Positions 47,668 to 60,967 of a stretch of 64,000 nt of DNA are shown here, in pieces. The position numbers were made by a program, and so were the translations under genes. The notes beneath the pieces were generated by a model that saw only the letters and a list, made by a program, of their open reading frames with translations, ran no database searches and was not told the origin of the DNA. Position 1 is the stretch's first letter. Every line of letters starts with the position of its first letter. The stretch lies in contig JASANC010001962.1 in the NCBI GenBank assembly GCA_030248135.1, forward strand, positions 1 through 64,000, read 5' to 3'. This DNA comes from Theristus sp. LFF4_11 (taxonomy: Eukaryota > Nematoda > Chromadorea > Monhysterida > Xyalidae).

Positions 47668-47857
47668 ACACGGAGTATCTACCGTATGCGGTCTCGACAC
47701 GATCTTGCTCGTGACTGTCAAAGAAGGCTTCCAAAAAATGGTCCGCTGTCTTGTCACCGCATGACAACCGCATGTTGTCACCCTACGGTTAAACTAAGAT
47801 CGTGGCGAGACCCGGTTAATTGATCACTACCGTTGCCCCGTGTGTCCACAAATGTTA
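47668..47857. repeat. Imperfect hairpin-forming inverted repeat
   Basis: GGTCTCGACACGATCTT (47690-47706) pairs with AAGATCGTGGCGAGACC (47796-47812), 16 of 17 bases. Further out, CACACGG pairs with CCGTGTG, and CTACCGT with ACTACCGT-like bases less well. The loop has its own inverted pair around GTCACCGCATGACAACCGCATG. It could be a decayed MITE or a structured transcript. Confidence 0.5.
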
Positions 47858-48466
47858 CATCCGGTTGCACTGTGCACATGCGATGCCGTTGTATCAGCTT
47901 GCGGTTTCACCACGAGTTCTCTATTGTGCATTGTATTTGCCTGCGATTTGATTTGATTATCCCCAATGAAATGTTGACCATTCATTCGATCGTTTTCTGT
48001 TTTTTTTTACTTTTCTGCTCCGTTTTGGTCTGTGTGCAGCTTGACTGTATTATTTTGGTGTTCCCAGTCGGGAGAGATGTTAAAGTATGTTTGTTTAAAC
48101 CTGTAACTTTTTCGCAGAATATGGAGCAGGTGAGCGTGGAATATTGCGGTACAAAGAACAAATGTATCAGGTGTAGTGTTGAAATCAAAACACCCCATTT
48201 GTACAGCTGAATATGTTTTCTTGACACACCAATCACATTCCTTCTTCTTTCGCGAGCGCTGCATCCCGCGAAAAAGTGACAGGTTTAAAGAAACATACTG
48301 TACATGGATCGGGTCTTTTCTGGTTACTGATTGTAAAGTTCGGTCGTTTTACAGTAGTGCGAATGTGCATATATGATCATTGCTTTTGCTGTTGTTGTTT
48401 GCTTTGCGTTTAATTCGTTCGACAAAAGGAAATTGAAATAATAATTTGGTAAACTGTTGTTTGTAG

Positions 48467-48690
48467 TATTATCTTTTATTTTGTTCCCGAGACTCAATGC
48501 ACACGTAGATAGGTAAACAGTTTCATGCGCGGTGACGCGGGAATTCAAATTTGGCAAAATATTGAGTCCCGTAAAATAGGGCGACTCCTAGTCACTTAGC
48601 GATTTTGAATTGCCACATGAAGATTGAAACTTGTTTCCTTTCACGTATGTATACCTGTTGAGTCGCAGAATCTAAAAAATTGATGTTAGT
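48467..48690 (+). mobile_element. TIR repeat family C, copy 4 (uninterrupted)
   Basis: Starts TATTATCTTTTATTTTG, then GAGACTCAATGCACACGTAG, GGGAATTCAAATTTGGC, CCACATGAAGATTGAAAC, GTTTCCTTTCACG and GAGTCGCAGAATC. It shows the uninterrupted form at the point where copy 3 holds the TA-flanked MITE. Confidence 0.65.
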
Positions 48691-51600
48691 ATTTGTATTG
48701 TGAGTATACTACAAACTTTGTGAGCAAAAAGCATTAGTTCACCAACATATTTAGGTTAGTTGATTCAATAACTTCAATAACAATTTTGAACATCAACATG
48801 TACTTTTTGGTATCAAGCTTATGGAAGTATTGAAGTTATTTTTGCTGAATTCCCCGGAGCCGTGAAACGAGTGGATTTTTTGTTGCAAATATGTTTCAGG
48901 TGAAACCGCCTTTGAAGTTTGATGCCAATTCAAATTTCGATTTCAGGCCTGAACTCAACATCAGGCCTGAATACTTTCTGATCACGGGAACATTTCCTTC
49001 TTTTCTCAAATTGCTTGAAACTGAACGGCGGTTTTACCAGACACGGTTTTTGGGTGCCTGACAGAATCACATTATTCAGATCCGCAAACAGTCGGTTGAT
49101 TCTCGTTGTCTGTTTGTTTTTTGTGCTGTTAAAAGTAATGTTAAAATGGGAAGAACAGCATTTTTTACGAGTACATTACTCAAGTTGAACCGAAAGAGAA
49201 CAGTGCTACAACAAAATCCACACAAAACGGACTTTGCGAGTGAAGATTGATGGTTTTTTGACAACGCTATGATTTCTTTTCACGTTTTGTAAGAAGCTAA
49301 ATTTACATCGGTTCGGTTGTGCTGTCGCGTGCGCTTTGGATTTACTTGTTTCCGTTTTTCTCGTTTGTTTATTTCAAATCAGTAGCGCTTATTGTGTGCT
49401 TGTATAATGTTTGACTGACAGGAACATTGTGAAAATTACGAGCGATTGATTGGTTACACACCCACACATTCGAGGTGCACTTGGGGCGGTGCGCAAACAT
49501 TTTTCAGTAAATTTCTTCGATTTTTTGGAAATTTTCGTACCGGCACTGATGATCGTGGTATTGTTTTTCAATTGCGCTTTTTTCAATTGTCGTGCAGTTT
49601 CGTTTGCGTTTTCTCTTTGTATCGTTTTTGCGATCGCACACGGTGAAACTTTCTGCCACAATTATTATTCTATTAATTTTGATTGGTTTCAAATTGAAGT
49701 TGCTTATTATTATTTTGACGCGAATTTGAAATACACCCTGGTATTATTGCCGCTGGTTCGTTTGTTGGCTAACCACAATTGACCCTGTTTGTGTCCCTTG
49801 GTTTGTTTAATGAAACGTTTTTCGCTCACTCACTGTGTGCGGTTTTTTGTAGTTTTTCTGTGTACGCTATATGATTATCAATGAAAACAATTTTGAAAAT
49901 CGTTAACGATAAAATACACTTCGGTGATTGAGACAAAACGCCATGTTCACGAAAGCCAGACAAATCTGGTCACAAGGCCTGTCGTTCACAGGCTTTTTTC
50001 GACCAACTTCATTACCGTGATCAGCAGGGCAGCTTGAGAATTGCGCAAAAACCAAAAATGCTTGATGCCATTAGCCTATTTAGCTCGTAATGGCACACCA
50101 AAACGCACAAAGTGACGCAAGATTTTGATGACCGCAGTGGTGGGGACAGAAATGTGATGCCTATGACATGCTCATTACAAGCGCAGCTTAATGACAGCTC
50201 ATTTGGCACGTTTTGCAGTTTTGTATAATTTGCTGTGTGACATGAATGAACCACCCACATGTAACGTCATTATCATTTCTGACTTGATTTGGGCGTTTTT
50301 TTGAACGGCTGTCGTTGAATTATTGGGCATGCGGTTGTTTGTGACTGTCAACAGTCTCCACGACACTTGTCTCGAGAAAATTATTCAACTAGCCAGTTGA
50401 GTAACCAGCAGTCATCATTGACTCCAACAGATTTGTTGGTTTTTTTGTTGACTGGATCTTCTTGGGCAACTTTCGAAAAAAAACTACGCATTTTTTCTGG
50501 GGCATAAAAGCGCCTGTGGTTCTCATTGTGAGCTGCCAACGGCGACAGACACACGCAGGACCAGTGTCCACACCCTTCTAAAAAATACGTCTGGACTGGA
50601 GGATTTTATTGCCATTTATGCATGCGTAATTTCATTTCCGCAGAAAACGGACATACTATCTATCATGGCCGTTTATCCAAATGAATAATCAAAATACAAT
50701 AACGGGTTTTTACGAGCTCCGCAAAACGAGACAATATGAAACACGCTGTGCCATGTTGACGCACACAAAGTTTGCGTTGCGTATTGGAGTCTGCACTGGG
50801 TCTGCCTAATTATTATTCATGAGTGACGCAAGTGGCACACACAACTATTGTGGTCATTTTTTCTGTTGTTGTTGTTGTCGGTGAATGCGACACTTTGGGT
50901 GGCCCACTCTGAGGGTCATCGAAACGGACGACTAATCTGACTGATCCAGCTCCACCCCCTCCACGATCTCAATCGCCGTGAACCAACCAACTGTTCATAA
51001 TCGTGTTTTTCTGTCAACTTGACATGCTGTATCAGAAAAAATATACAGCTATCGGTGCTGTAGGGCTAAAAAGTACATACATTCACATTTCGATGTTGTT
51101 GGTGCGGTGGTGATGTACCGTTTGACAGCCTAATCAGCCGTATAACCCCAAAAAACTCACAATTGGCTTATTTCTTGGAATGACACTCTGACTAACACCC
51201 TGGTGGGTGTCTTTGTGTTTTTGAGTTGTCTTTTTCGGTGTTACACAAGCATGACGACAATATTGCCGAGGATGATGTTGCGAAATTTGTGACAGGATGC
51301 ATTCGGTGATCAGACGTCAGGCGGCAGCACGCCCCGCATGGTGCCATCGGGCTGTCACTGTGTGTGTCCCCATGTGCTCCGCCCCCTACCCTGGCTAAAT
51401 ACGCTCCTTGTCTTGCGCAGCGCTGCTGGTTTCCAATGTTTTCTCAAGTCTTGATCGTATTATAAGAGGTGATCTTTCGGTGCCACTTCATTCGTGACAC
51501 TTATTCGGCTTATTGGTGTGTCACTGGTTTTCTTTTCTGGTCATCACAAAAAGCTTTAATTGGCTAATTGCTGCTTGCGAAGGGAACGGACATGCGTCCA

Positions 51601-54600
51601 GTTTTGACGTGACGGCTTAGCTAATTGCAATTACCCATGTTCTTGCACTCGTGAGAGCCAGATCAATTTCAGACTTTCATTGGTTGCCTCATTCTTTCTC
51701 ACTTCAGTTTTCCTTACCTTTTTTTGTGGTGAATCGAAACAGCCACTAAATTCATTGTGATTGCCTGGTTCCTTTGGTATTATTTTTGTTTTCAGTTGGT
51801 TTCATGGACAAAGTTAGTTGGCCGTTAGACTTAATTTGAACAGAAAACGAGAAAATTCAATTTCTTACCATTTTGCAATCGATTGAGTGTCTGCCTTTCT
51901 TTGCTCAACAGCGACAGACGCAGGTGTCATCTATCACAGCAAAAAAAAAAAGAAACAGCGGTACAATCAAACATTGCAGATGTGCCGCGGTTTGCATTCT
52001 GAACGTTTACCAAGCTGCGAGTCTCAGTATCACAACATCTGATGTCAAGCCATCATTGTGTGAACCCGTTGACCAAATTTAGCGCACCATCCAGTGCATT
52101 CTTATCAGTCTTTTGATGGTCTTCCCAGATTCAAACGGGTTCCACCTTGCCAGTAATAAACCGTAATAAAACGTCGACGCTGCAAGAACTCATATACAGT
52201 TCGCTTTCGGTTCTCCTGTAAATGCAACCTCTGTGTTTGACCTCGAGAAGTTTCTGTTTCTGGAGCACTGTTTTTATTCGATGACGCATGGTGACATCGC
52301 CATCGCAATACACACTCGTGTAACGTGGCAGTATCAGTTGCGAGCATCTCTCGCTGCAAGTCACTTGTTTATTTGGCCGCAAAATTATCGGCATTTTCCA
52401 GATGTACGCACCCGACTCGTTTTTTTTCTGTTTTATTATCGCACCCATCTACGACGATTGAGTGCTTGCTAGACGAGACCTGCAGCGAAACGGTAGCCCG
52501 TTGCTGTACGGTTCACTCTTTTTTATTCAATGGGTTCATTACGAGTCAAAGTTTTATGGTCCTGTTTATGGTGTGTTTTATAACATGACGCTTTTGATTT
52601 GCAAGTTTCAAATTTCACCTGCCTTTGGCGCAACAATTTCCGACCAAAAGTTTACCCGAACATCAAAAACTGCTTTTTGGTTGCCGCCGATTGCTTGCTT
52701 TTGTGAGGTTCTTTGGTGTAATTTTCAATGGAGCAAATAGAATAAATCGCTTTTATGAAACGTTTGCCCCATGTCTTTTCTGATTGCACTTTTAAAAAGA
52801 AATCCATGTTCGCCGAAGAAGCCCTTCCTCAAACCATGCTGAAGAAAGTGCGATTATTGCAATTTCATCATAATTTGCTGCCTACAGCAACATCGAAAGT
52901 AGTATCACTCGCATGTTGAAATCTACGACAATGGGGTTGATTGCTCAAGCATCGTTTTCGGAGCTGTAGGTTGTGTTTGCTTGTCCGTCGTTACTGTTGT
53001 TCCATTACACAATTTTTAGGCTCACTTTTTGCCATGAACAATTTCAGCTGGCCCAAATCGTTGTTTATTGCATTGTCAGTCATCCTTCCAACAAAGCCAT
53101 ATTGCACATGGCATGGCCGTGGCGCAACAACGTTTGTGTCACGCACCCAATGTTGTCAATGCACACATGCGCGTCACACGCGCAACATCATCAACAACAA
53201 CAACAGTGCTTATTGTACTCCAATTAAGTCCAATATGAAATCAGTTAATCCGCGTGTACAGAAGAACGTGAAGTGAGTGCTAATCGTGTATTATGGACAT
53301 GACGCATTCATTGTTGTGGCGTTGATTTGTCACAAATTGAGCATCATTGTTCAGTGTTACACGCGGATTTGTTTGCGTCATCGCATTTGGAGGAACGTAG
53401 CCAGCTGCCGACGGAGACTCAAAAATCTTCGTTTGTGATCTGCGTCGTTTGTATTTTGCTTGATCGATTGAAACTTGCGTCACCAAAAATCGCAGTTTCA
53501 GCCTTGCAAAACCCCCATAACTTGCCCAGACGCATATAATTAGCATAATCTCGTAGACTTCACAGACCCACTGCATTGTTCCAAGTTGTTTACGATGCCC
53601 GGATGTGTTTGCTTGTTGAACGGTATTAGAGGTGGTGATTATGATAGAGCCATTGTATTCATGTTGACCCACACCACGATGCAACCAGCAGCATGCTCGA
53701 TTTGACACTTTCAAATTCGTTTTCGGGTGCTGCTGCAACCTGAGTCCACGGCGCAGTCTCCCGCCGTGCATCTGTGTGTGTGACCGGACACCGGCAATTG
53801 TCTCAACGCAACTCTCTCCTCCCATTTCTATTATTACTTTTTCCAGACAAACGCGGGAACCGCTTTCAGATTTCTGTTATTGTATGTTTATTGTTTACGG
53901 TGTACTTTGTGCTCGATTTACACCCAACCAATCGTAGCAATTCGGTGGGAACGTGTGCTGTAACACACCGGTTCGCTGACCATATATGCTGTTCTTTATG
54001 CACACCATGTTTAACCATGCGCTCATAACTGTTATGGGGTCAGTAAAAAAACTATGCGGTCATATAAACTGAAGTCGATGTACCAATGCCATCGGCCCAA
54101 AAGGGGCGGAGAGAGATGTATGCAACAAGGCTCAAAGTTCTGCAATCGTAGCGTTGCATTATTATTTTCGGCAATCGTCTCAGTGTTCTATATGATTGTA
54201 TATGGGTGATCTCAAATTGTGTTGTGTAGCATGTGCATTGAATTGTGTAATTCGTTCGTGGGACCGGGGTCACAGAGGTTCGACCAGCCACGGTCCTGAT
54301 AGAGACGAAGAAGAAGAAAATCAGTAGCGCCATCGCTCTCGCCTACCCTCGTAAACAAAAAAGTGGAACCCCCGTGGGGTTTGCTCTCCTCCCCACTTAA
54401 CACGCTGCTGAATGGGTACACACATACATACAATGCGAAAATTGGCCAATCGTCTGGGCTGAAGAGCAAAAAAGGGCTAAGGATATGATTGCTTGTTCTT
54501 ACACGGACGAAAAGGTAACGATGGTCGATTGGTGATGGTGGCATCTCAGAAGGATGCAGTGTTCTCAGGATGTATGGCGGTGTTACAAAGGCGACGCAAC

Positions 54601-56187
54601 CAGACAGGAAGCAAGCGCATGTCTCATGTGTGCGCGCACGCTTACATCATCAGCTTCACGTAGCTTGATTATTGAAGCCCTCCTAAACCCATATGTTTAC
54701 CCGTGCGGCTTTCGTTTTTTGATGTGCCGTTCGTTTCTGGCGCTCCCGTATAATAAACAAGCCTGTTTTTTTCCTTGCTCAGTATATTTGACCCATCTTC
54801 TTGTTTGATTACCAATTATTATTCTTACGTCCATAGCTTGTCTTATGGTTTATATTACGTTGGGTGTTCGCTCATTCAGACGCTCCCCTGTGGTGGTACT
54901 TCGTAGTTGCTAGTTAGCATCAATTTTCGCTATGATTTTTTTCTTGCTTCTTGACCAGTTCCGACAAAAAACAAGATGTTCAATTACGTAAGAGGTACGG
55001 TTCTGAAGAATGCGAAATAATAGCAGCTACAGCTAGTATTGGTTCATTATGCTCTTTATTAGCACGTCCGTGTATGCAACATACTGACTGGCCGACCGGT
55101 CAATTATTGGCATCGTTTTTTGTGCAACATTTGCTTATACCTTGTCATATTTCATTTCATGTCATGTTCTGCAACATAATGCCATTGCGCAAGCTGGTAT
55201 ACTACTGCAGAGTAGAAAGTTTCCTCACGCTGGAACAGGACGGGCACGTTGTTTGGTTACGCATTTCTTAATTCAGATGTTGTGGCTAGCGTTCCGCAAT
55301 CGTAACAGTTGCTTCAACCGATCAAGCTTGTGTGACATTACATATAAAGTCAGTTGCTCTTCCATTATGCCTTCTTTTCTACCGTATTCAAACTTCACTG
55401 TCCATGTCTTAATGTGCGTTTTTTTGTTGCTTTGGGCACCATTGGATATTGGTAACACCAATGGACGCACCTTTTCATGTTAAAATGGCGATTTGTTTGC
55501 ACAGAACCATTCTTGGCTTATGACGCAACAAAATGGTTCAAGTTCATCTGTTCTACACTTTCTCAAGTTGCATGAGTGCACTTTTGTTTCAGTCTAAAAT
55601 CAGCACACTCAAATGGATTGATCCGTTTTCTAGTTCATGCACAGAGATTTGCTTTTTGACACGTTCAACACGAGAAAAGAGCAACTGAAGAACACAAATT
55701 GAGGGTGAAATTCATTGTTTGCTGCGCGCATTAGGCTCAGACGCAACTCCACTCAATATCTTTTTCTGTGTTTTTCACCGTTTCCAGCACGGCATTTGCT
55801 GTAACCCCAACGTACTATGTTGGCGTCATCATATTGGTTATTCACTGTAAAGGCCACCAATGGACTTCTTGCCGTTAAGCTGCCACTTGACAAGATTTGG
55901 GCCAATTTAAGGTCCATATTTTCGGTCACGCCCCACAATTACCGTATATTTCCCTGAGAACCCTTATTTTCTTATACAATTTTTGTCATTTTTGTCAATG
56001 TTCATGTTCATTTTTGTCAAACCTTGCAGACCAATTGATCTGTGTGAAATTTCAGGCACATACAAGCGTTTGTTGAACGTCAGAGCAATTTTAGAAAAAT
56101 TTGAGAAGAAAAAAAATACATCCGATAGCATCAGAAAAGTGGAGCGCGAAGTCAGCTAAATCGTCAGGCAAACAAACGAGAAGGAAA

Positions 56188-58129
56188 ATGGCGGCAGCCG
56201 AGACGAGCGCCACGATGCACCCCGGGCAAATGGCCGCCAACCAGCCGGGTCACCATTTCGCGGCGACCTACGACCGCCAGGCGCTGAAGAACTACGCCGC
56301 CATGTCGGCGATGTACTGGCCCGGCTTCGACTACACGGCCGGCGCGCACCTGGCCACACAACTGTCCAGTCTCGCGTCGCAGCAATTCCAGCAGCAGCAG
56401 CAGCCGCCGCAATTCACCTATAACACGATCACCAACAACAACAACAACAATTCACCGACCACCACGACAACATCAAACGCGAACGCCAACAACAACGGCG
56501 GCGGCGGCGGCAGCTTCGAGCAGTCGAACGACGATGAGCTGATGAAGACGGATCCGACGCAGATTGCGATCAACCAATCGGATGAGAGTAGCTTGAAGAT
56601 CGCCGATGAGAGTGCGGCAAGCAGCAGCAGTGGCAACGGCTCGATGGGCACTGGGGGACTGGACGCGTCGAGCAACAGCAGCAGCACGCACGGCGTCAGT
56701 CCGGGCACACCGTCAACTGGCGGCCTGCAGGCGTCACCGAGCATGCCGACGATGGCGGCCATGATGGGACAGGGTGCGCTGCCGACGCAGGTTGGTTTGT
56801 GCCTGGGGGGGGCACTGGGGTCACTGGTTCAGGCACTTTTTCTTCCAATTCTTTTTGAATTCAGAACCAACCAATACAGAACCAGTTCTTCCAGTCGTAA
56901 AAAGATCCAACAGTTTTATTGATGAAGTTTTTTTCAAAAAGAGATATTGTCCGATGTATAAAAAAAATATTTATTGCCCAACGTTCTATTGTTTTTTAAA
57001 CAGTCTATTGATTTTAAAAAGTCTTGTGCAGTCTAATTTATTGTGGTGCAATAGTCTTTCCCAACAATCAGCGGCGAGTGTGGTGTATGAGGTCGTGTTG
57101 TGACCGAACACGGTGAGTAACGGCAGAGTTGTGTGCGCAGTTCAGCTCTCAGAGGTTTGCCACTTGCATTTTGTTGAATGAAGGACCAACATTTTCTTCA
57201 AAAAAAGTCAACCAGTCGAACAAGTCACGTGGCCCTAGTGACCGGCCACTTCGGTTGCCCGACAACAACCACAAAGCCGTTTTGTTCAACCCTGTTTTCA
57301 TGTGCAGGTTGCTGCCAGCTCACCATTTGCGTTCGGCTCTCCGATGCCGCAGCAGCTGCCAACCGGCCACGCGCAGTCCTACCAGATGCACCCCGCACAG
57401 CCGCACACGTCGACGCCGCTGCAGTCCGGTGCGCATACGGTTGCGTCCAAGAAGAAGGCGAACCCGGTGCCGACGCACATGAAGGTACAAAGCGCGTGCT
57501 TGGCGTTTCCATGGGCATCATGGGGACCGGAGGGCTGAAGAACGTGCACTGACGGACCGTGTGACGTTGCACTGTTGCACACAAGCAGCCAAACACCCAC
57601 TGAGAACGTCTACTGAACAAAATTTGTGTCACTGACGATTTGGTCAACCAAAATGTTCACTGGACCTTCTCAGTGATCAGCACAGCACACTCTCTGCGAA
57701 GCGCACCGCTTGTTGTATTACACTCGTGTTTTTTGTCTGTATCCGTGGACTGTGCAACGTTCTTCTAACCGAGTGGACAATCTTCAGCCAAGGACTTTTA
57801 CCAAGATTAGCACAAATTACAATAACTCTTACCAATCGTCAGAAACGATTTCGACAATAATTGTCCACCAATTACAAGTGGATGTTGACGTGTTTGGCAA
57901 CAATTTCCAGGACGAGACGTACTGGGAGCGACGCCGTCGCAACAACGAATCAGCCCGCCGGTCACGCGAGTGTCGTCGTCAGAAGGAGGAACAGATCGCG
58001 GTCAGGGTGGTCTACCTCGAGCAGGAGAACCTGCAGCTGCGTACGGAGGTCTCGATGTTGCGTGCGGAGTGCGAGAAGATGAGACTGCTGATGTACAATG
58101 CCGGAGTCACCGGCGCCGGCTTGCAGTGA
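56188..58129 (+). CDS. PAR-like bZIP transcription factor
   Basis: Three exons, 56188-56790, 57308-57484 and 57911-58129, about 332 residues. The long N-terminal part is low-complexity (poly-Gln, poly-Asn, Thr, Gly and Ser runs), typical of an activation or interaction region. The basic region is [20 protein letters not shown] followed by [18 protein letters not shown], and the leucine zipper continues through [20 protein letters not shown]. The KDExYWxRRRxNN start and NPVP just before it match PAR-type factors (HLF/TEF, Drosophila Giant, C. elegans CES-2 and ATF-2). It should bind DNA as a dimer; targets are unknown. Intron phases are zero and the junction CACATGAAG|GACGAG recreates the family motif. 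ATG 56188 is the first Met in the open exon with a reasonable context (AAAATGG); further 5' exons cannot be excluded. Confidence 0.88.
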
Positions 58130-59741
58130 GAACCATGAACGGGCAGAAAAGGAATTGATTGATGTGCAGTTGATTGAAGCGTTGCTGACGTTGGCATACA
58201 GCTACATGTTCTGTTTGTGTTGAACGGACTGCGTTTTCCCCTGGGTTTTCCCCCTTGAACGGTGGCAAATGCAGTTTGACTTTGCGGTTTTCGGTTTTGA
58301 TTATTGTTCTTCGAAGTCTGGAACTTCCAATAATTTGACTATCATTCTCTGCTGGACAGTTGATTGATTGATTTATTGATTGATCTGGTTTTCAGTTGGT
58401 CAGAATTACGGTTGATTCATCGTTATAGTCTCTATTTGAATTTGAATTGCGTTTCAAAAGTTCTGAGGTTCAGTTCCATTTTGATTCTGAGATGTTCATT
58501 TGTATCTGTCACGGTGCGATTTTCATATGCTCCTTTGTTGTTGTCAATTCATAAATTTTGTTCTTGTGTTTTTTTTTTGAGAATTCTGGAGTAACTCAAC
58601 AAATTCTTTCGAATTTTGCCAGTCGGGTTCCATTATTTTTTGGCAGTTAATTCTCAGCGACCACACCAAATTTCAGGTTCAAAAATTTAACCAATGCAGG
58701 TTTTTTCATCACTGAGCAGGTCTTTCAAGTTGTACAGTTTTGTTTATTTTATTGGTGCGTCAAAGTTTTTTTAGCCTTTTTGTATTCTTTGTCTACTTTG
58801 ATATCATAGCTTATGAACCGACCATTTCCATTTCTGAGCGAGTAATATTGTTTATAATGCTGCATGCCTAGTCACCAAAACACGTTATTATTTCAACTAA
58901 TAAGAGTATCATGCAAGCTCAGTTAATCGTTTTTCATTCCGAAAGCTTGAATCTTTTTTTTGTGAAAAACTGCCGTTATGAACTGGGCTTTGCATGAAAT
59001 TTGAAACCAGAAAAGGTAACATCATTTGATTGTCGCATTTTAAGAGTGTGGGCCATTTTATGTGTCAATGTCAATTTTCAACGCTGAGAAATTTTCTTTG
59101 TTTTCGACAGATTCCGATATGATTCTCTTGTTTGACACGTTTGTGTGAATAAAAAGTCCTTGAGAGTTGTGGTATGATGGATAGAATTCTCTTGAAACAC
59201 TATTGTAACGTAGCAAGATGCAGGCTTTGCAAACAGTTTAAGGAACTTTGGGTATGACTTGATTGAATTATTAAATCAACAATAAAAAACGGAAACAACG
59301 AAAAAAGTCAATGACAAAACAATTGCTGAAGCCAATCCTGGTTTAAAAAACCACAACTCCACATTAAATAAAAAATAAGCGCCTGACAAAAATCGCCGTT
59401 CAATTTTGCGTCGTTATAAAAGTGTCATCTGGTATTATGCATATTTGCACAATTGTTCTTATCAGTCTGCGTATGTACATACATTTTGCACTTTTATGAT
59501 CAGAGCTACATGTAGTGTACGATAAAAAAAACCACTTCCACGCGACCGTTTTGTGTTTTGGGTGAAATATTTCGTGTCGGTTATCAAAAAAACTTATAGT
59601 TCCTGCGAAAGTTCATTCATGGCATGGTGGCATTGGATCACGTGTGATTGTTGAGGAATTTTTTTAATCTGGATTTTTCACGTGCGCAAAACCATTTCAG
59701 GATTATCCCTGAAACGTACCTATCCGAAGAGCTTCAGAAAG
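58130..59741. other. Spacer between bZIP and second Rho gene
   Basis: AT-rich, no gene recognised. An AATAAA near 59149 may end the bZIP transcript. The exon of the next gene starts after CATTTCAG at 59700, which could be a cis- or trans-splice acceptor. Confidence 0.4.
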
Positions 59742-60963
59742 ATGGGCAAATCTGCAAAGCATCAGTTCGACCGTGGTTTGACGCATGCAGCCCGCAAACG
59801 CAAACTTGTCGTCGTCGGCGACGGTGCCTGCGGCAAAACGTCACTGCTGATTCGCTTTGTGCGCGACGATTTCCCGCATGCGTACCTGCCGACGGTGTTT
59901 GACGCTTACGTGGCAGACATTGAGGCTGATGCGGTAACGGTACGCGCATTCGTGAAAAAAAACGTAGACACTTTCGTCATGAAAGAGGTCACTTTTGTTT
60001 TGTTAGATATACGGACTGAGACTGTGAGCAGCTGCAAGTAACAAAAGAAGTTTCACAGCATCTCAACTCAGTAATGATCATAGGCCAACCAGATTTGAAC
60101 ATCTCTCAGTACAAACAACCATTAAAAGATTTCATGAAAAAATTACTGAAAACGTTTTCTTGCCAAGACCGTAACAACACGGCCATTTTCAGGTTGAGCT
60201 GAGTCTCTGGGACACCGCCGGCCAGGAAGAGTATGACGCGCTGCGTCCACTCAGCTACCCAGACACGAATGTGGTGCTCGTCTGTTTTTCGATCGACAAT
60301 CCCGGCTCTTTCGAGAACGTTTACGAAAAGTGGATTCCAGAAGTAAGTCTGAATGGCTCTGCAAAACATTGTCAAACACAGAAAAAACCCAGAACCAAAC
60401 CGGAACACCAGCCAGATTGCCAGATCGACTGGAGCTCGCGTGCAATCAATGCGTGCCAACAGTCAACTGCAGCCGAAAACCGCTTGCGATTAAAAGAGAA
60501 GCCATACAGTTGAATAAAATGCACACTGTTTCAGGTTCACCACTACTGTCCAAACGTGCCGTACATTTTGGTCGGCTGCAAGAAAGACCTGCGCAGCGAC
60601 GCGTCCGTCATCGAGAGTCTGCGGCGGCTGAAAACGGCGCCCCTGACGCCTGCGGACGGACGCACGCTGGCCGCACGCGTGGGCGCCCAGGAATATTTGG
60701 AGAGCTCCGCCAAAACCGGCGAGGTGAGCGCGAACTTGTGAACTTGAAATCTGTGAACAGTCCAGGATAGTTGCTCATGCCGCTATATTGGTCAAAGAAT
60801 TGCACAGTGTTACAATTTTGTTTCAATTTTGTGCCGGGAAAACGTCCTTTCTTAGGGAATCCGTGAAGTATTCCTTGCGGCCGCAAAATGCACGCTGACG
60901 CAAGCAGACGAAAACGAACGGCGCACCGGCACTGGATGCTTGCAAGGATGCAGTCTTCTTTAA
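59742..60963 (+). CDS. Diverged Rho-family GTPase, paralogue of RhoA
   Basis: Four exons: 59742-59939, 60193-60342, 60535-60723 and 60856-60963, about 214 residues. There is a basic N-terminal extension of about 20 residues, then P-loop GDGACGKT, switch [13 protein letters not shown], switch [26 protein letters not shown] in place of NKKD, and ESSAKTGE. The C-terminus has CLQGC before the CAAX box CSLL, so prenylation and possibly palmitoylation are expected. The catalytic Gly and Gln are present, so GTP hydrolysis is likely. Effector residues differ from RhoA (FEN becomes FDA). The three introns fall at the same codons as in RhoA, which points to duplication from a RhoA-type gene. The first ATG after the splice acceptor is used as start. 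The biological role is unknown. Confidence 0.88.
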
Positions 60964-60967
60964 TAAA
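60962..60967 (+). promoter_or_regulatory. AATAAA overlapping the stop codon of the second Rho gene
   Basis: The sequence TTTAATAAAAC contains the stop TAA and an AATAAA that starts at its second base. If used, the 3' UTR would be only about 15-30 nt. Confidence 0.5.

Larger units (their letters stand above)
46827..56187. other. 9.4-kb interval without recognised genes
   Basis: No open frame on either strand resembles a known family, and no splice-consistent chain of exons was found. It contains a hairpin-forming inverted repeat (47668-47857) and family C copy 4 (48467-48690). The rest is T/G-rich unique-looking DNA. It could hold the RhoA 3' UTR, the bZIP promoter and 5' exons, distal regulatory DNA, or non-coding RNA. 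Confidence 0.5.
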
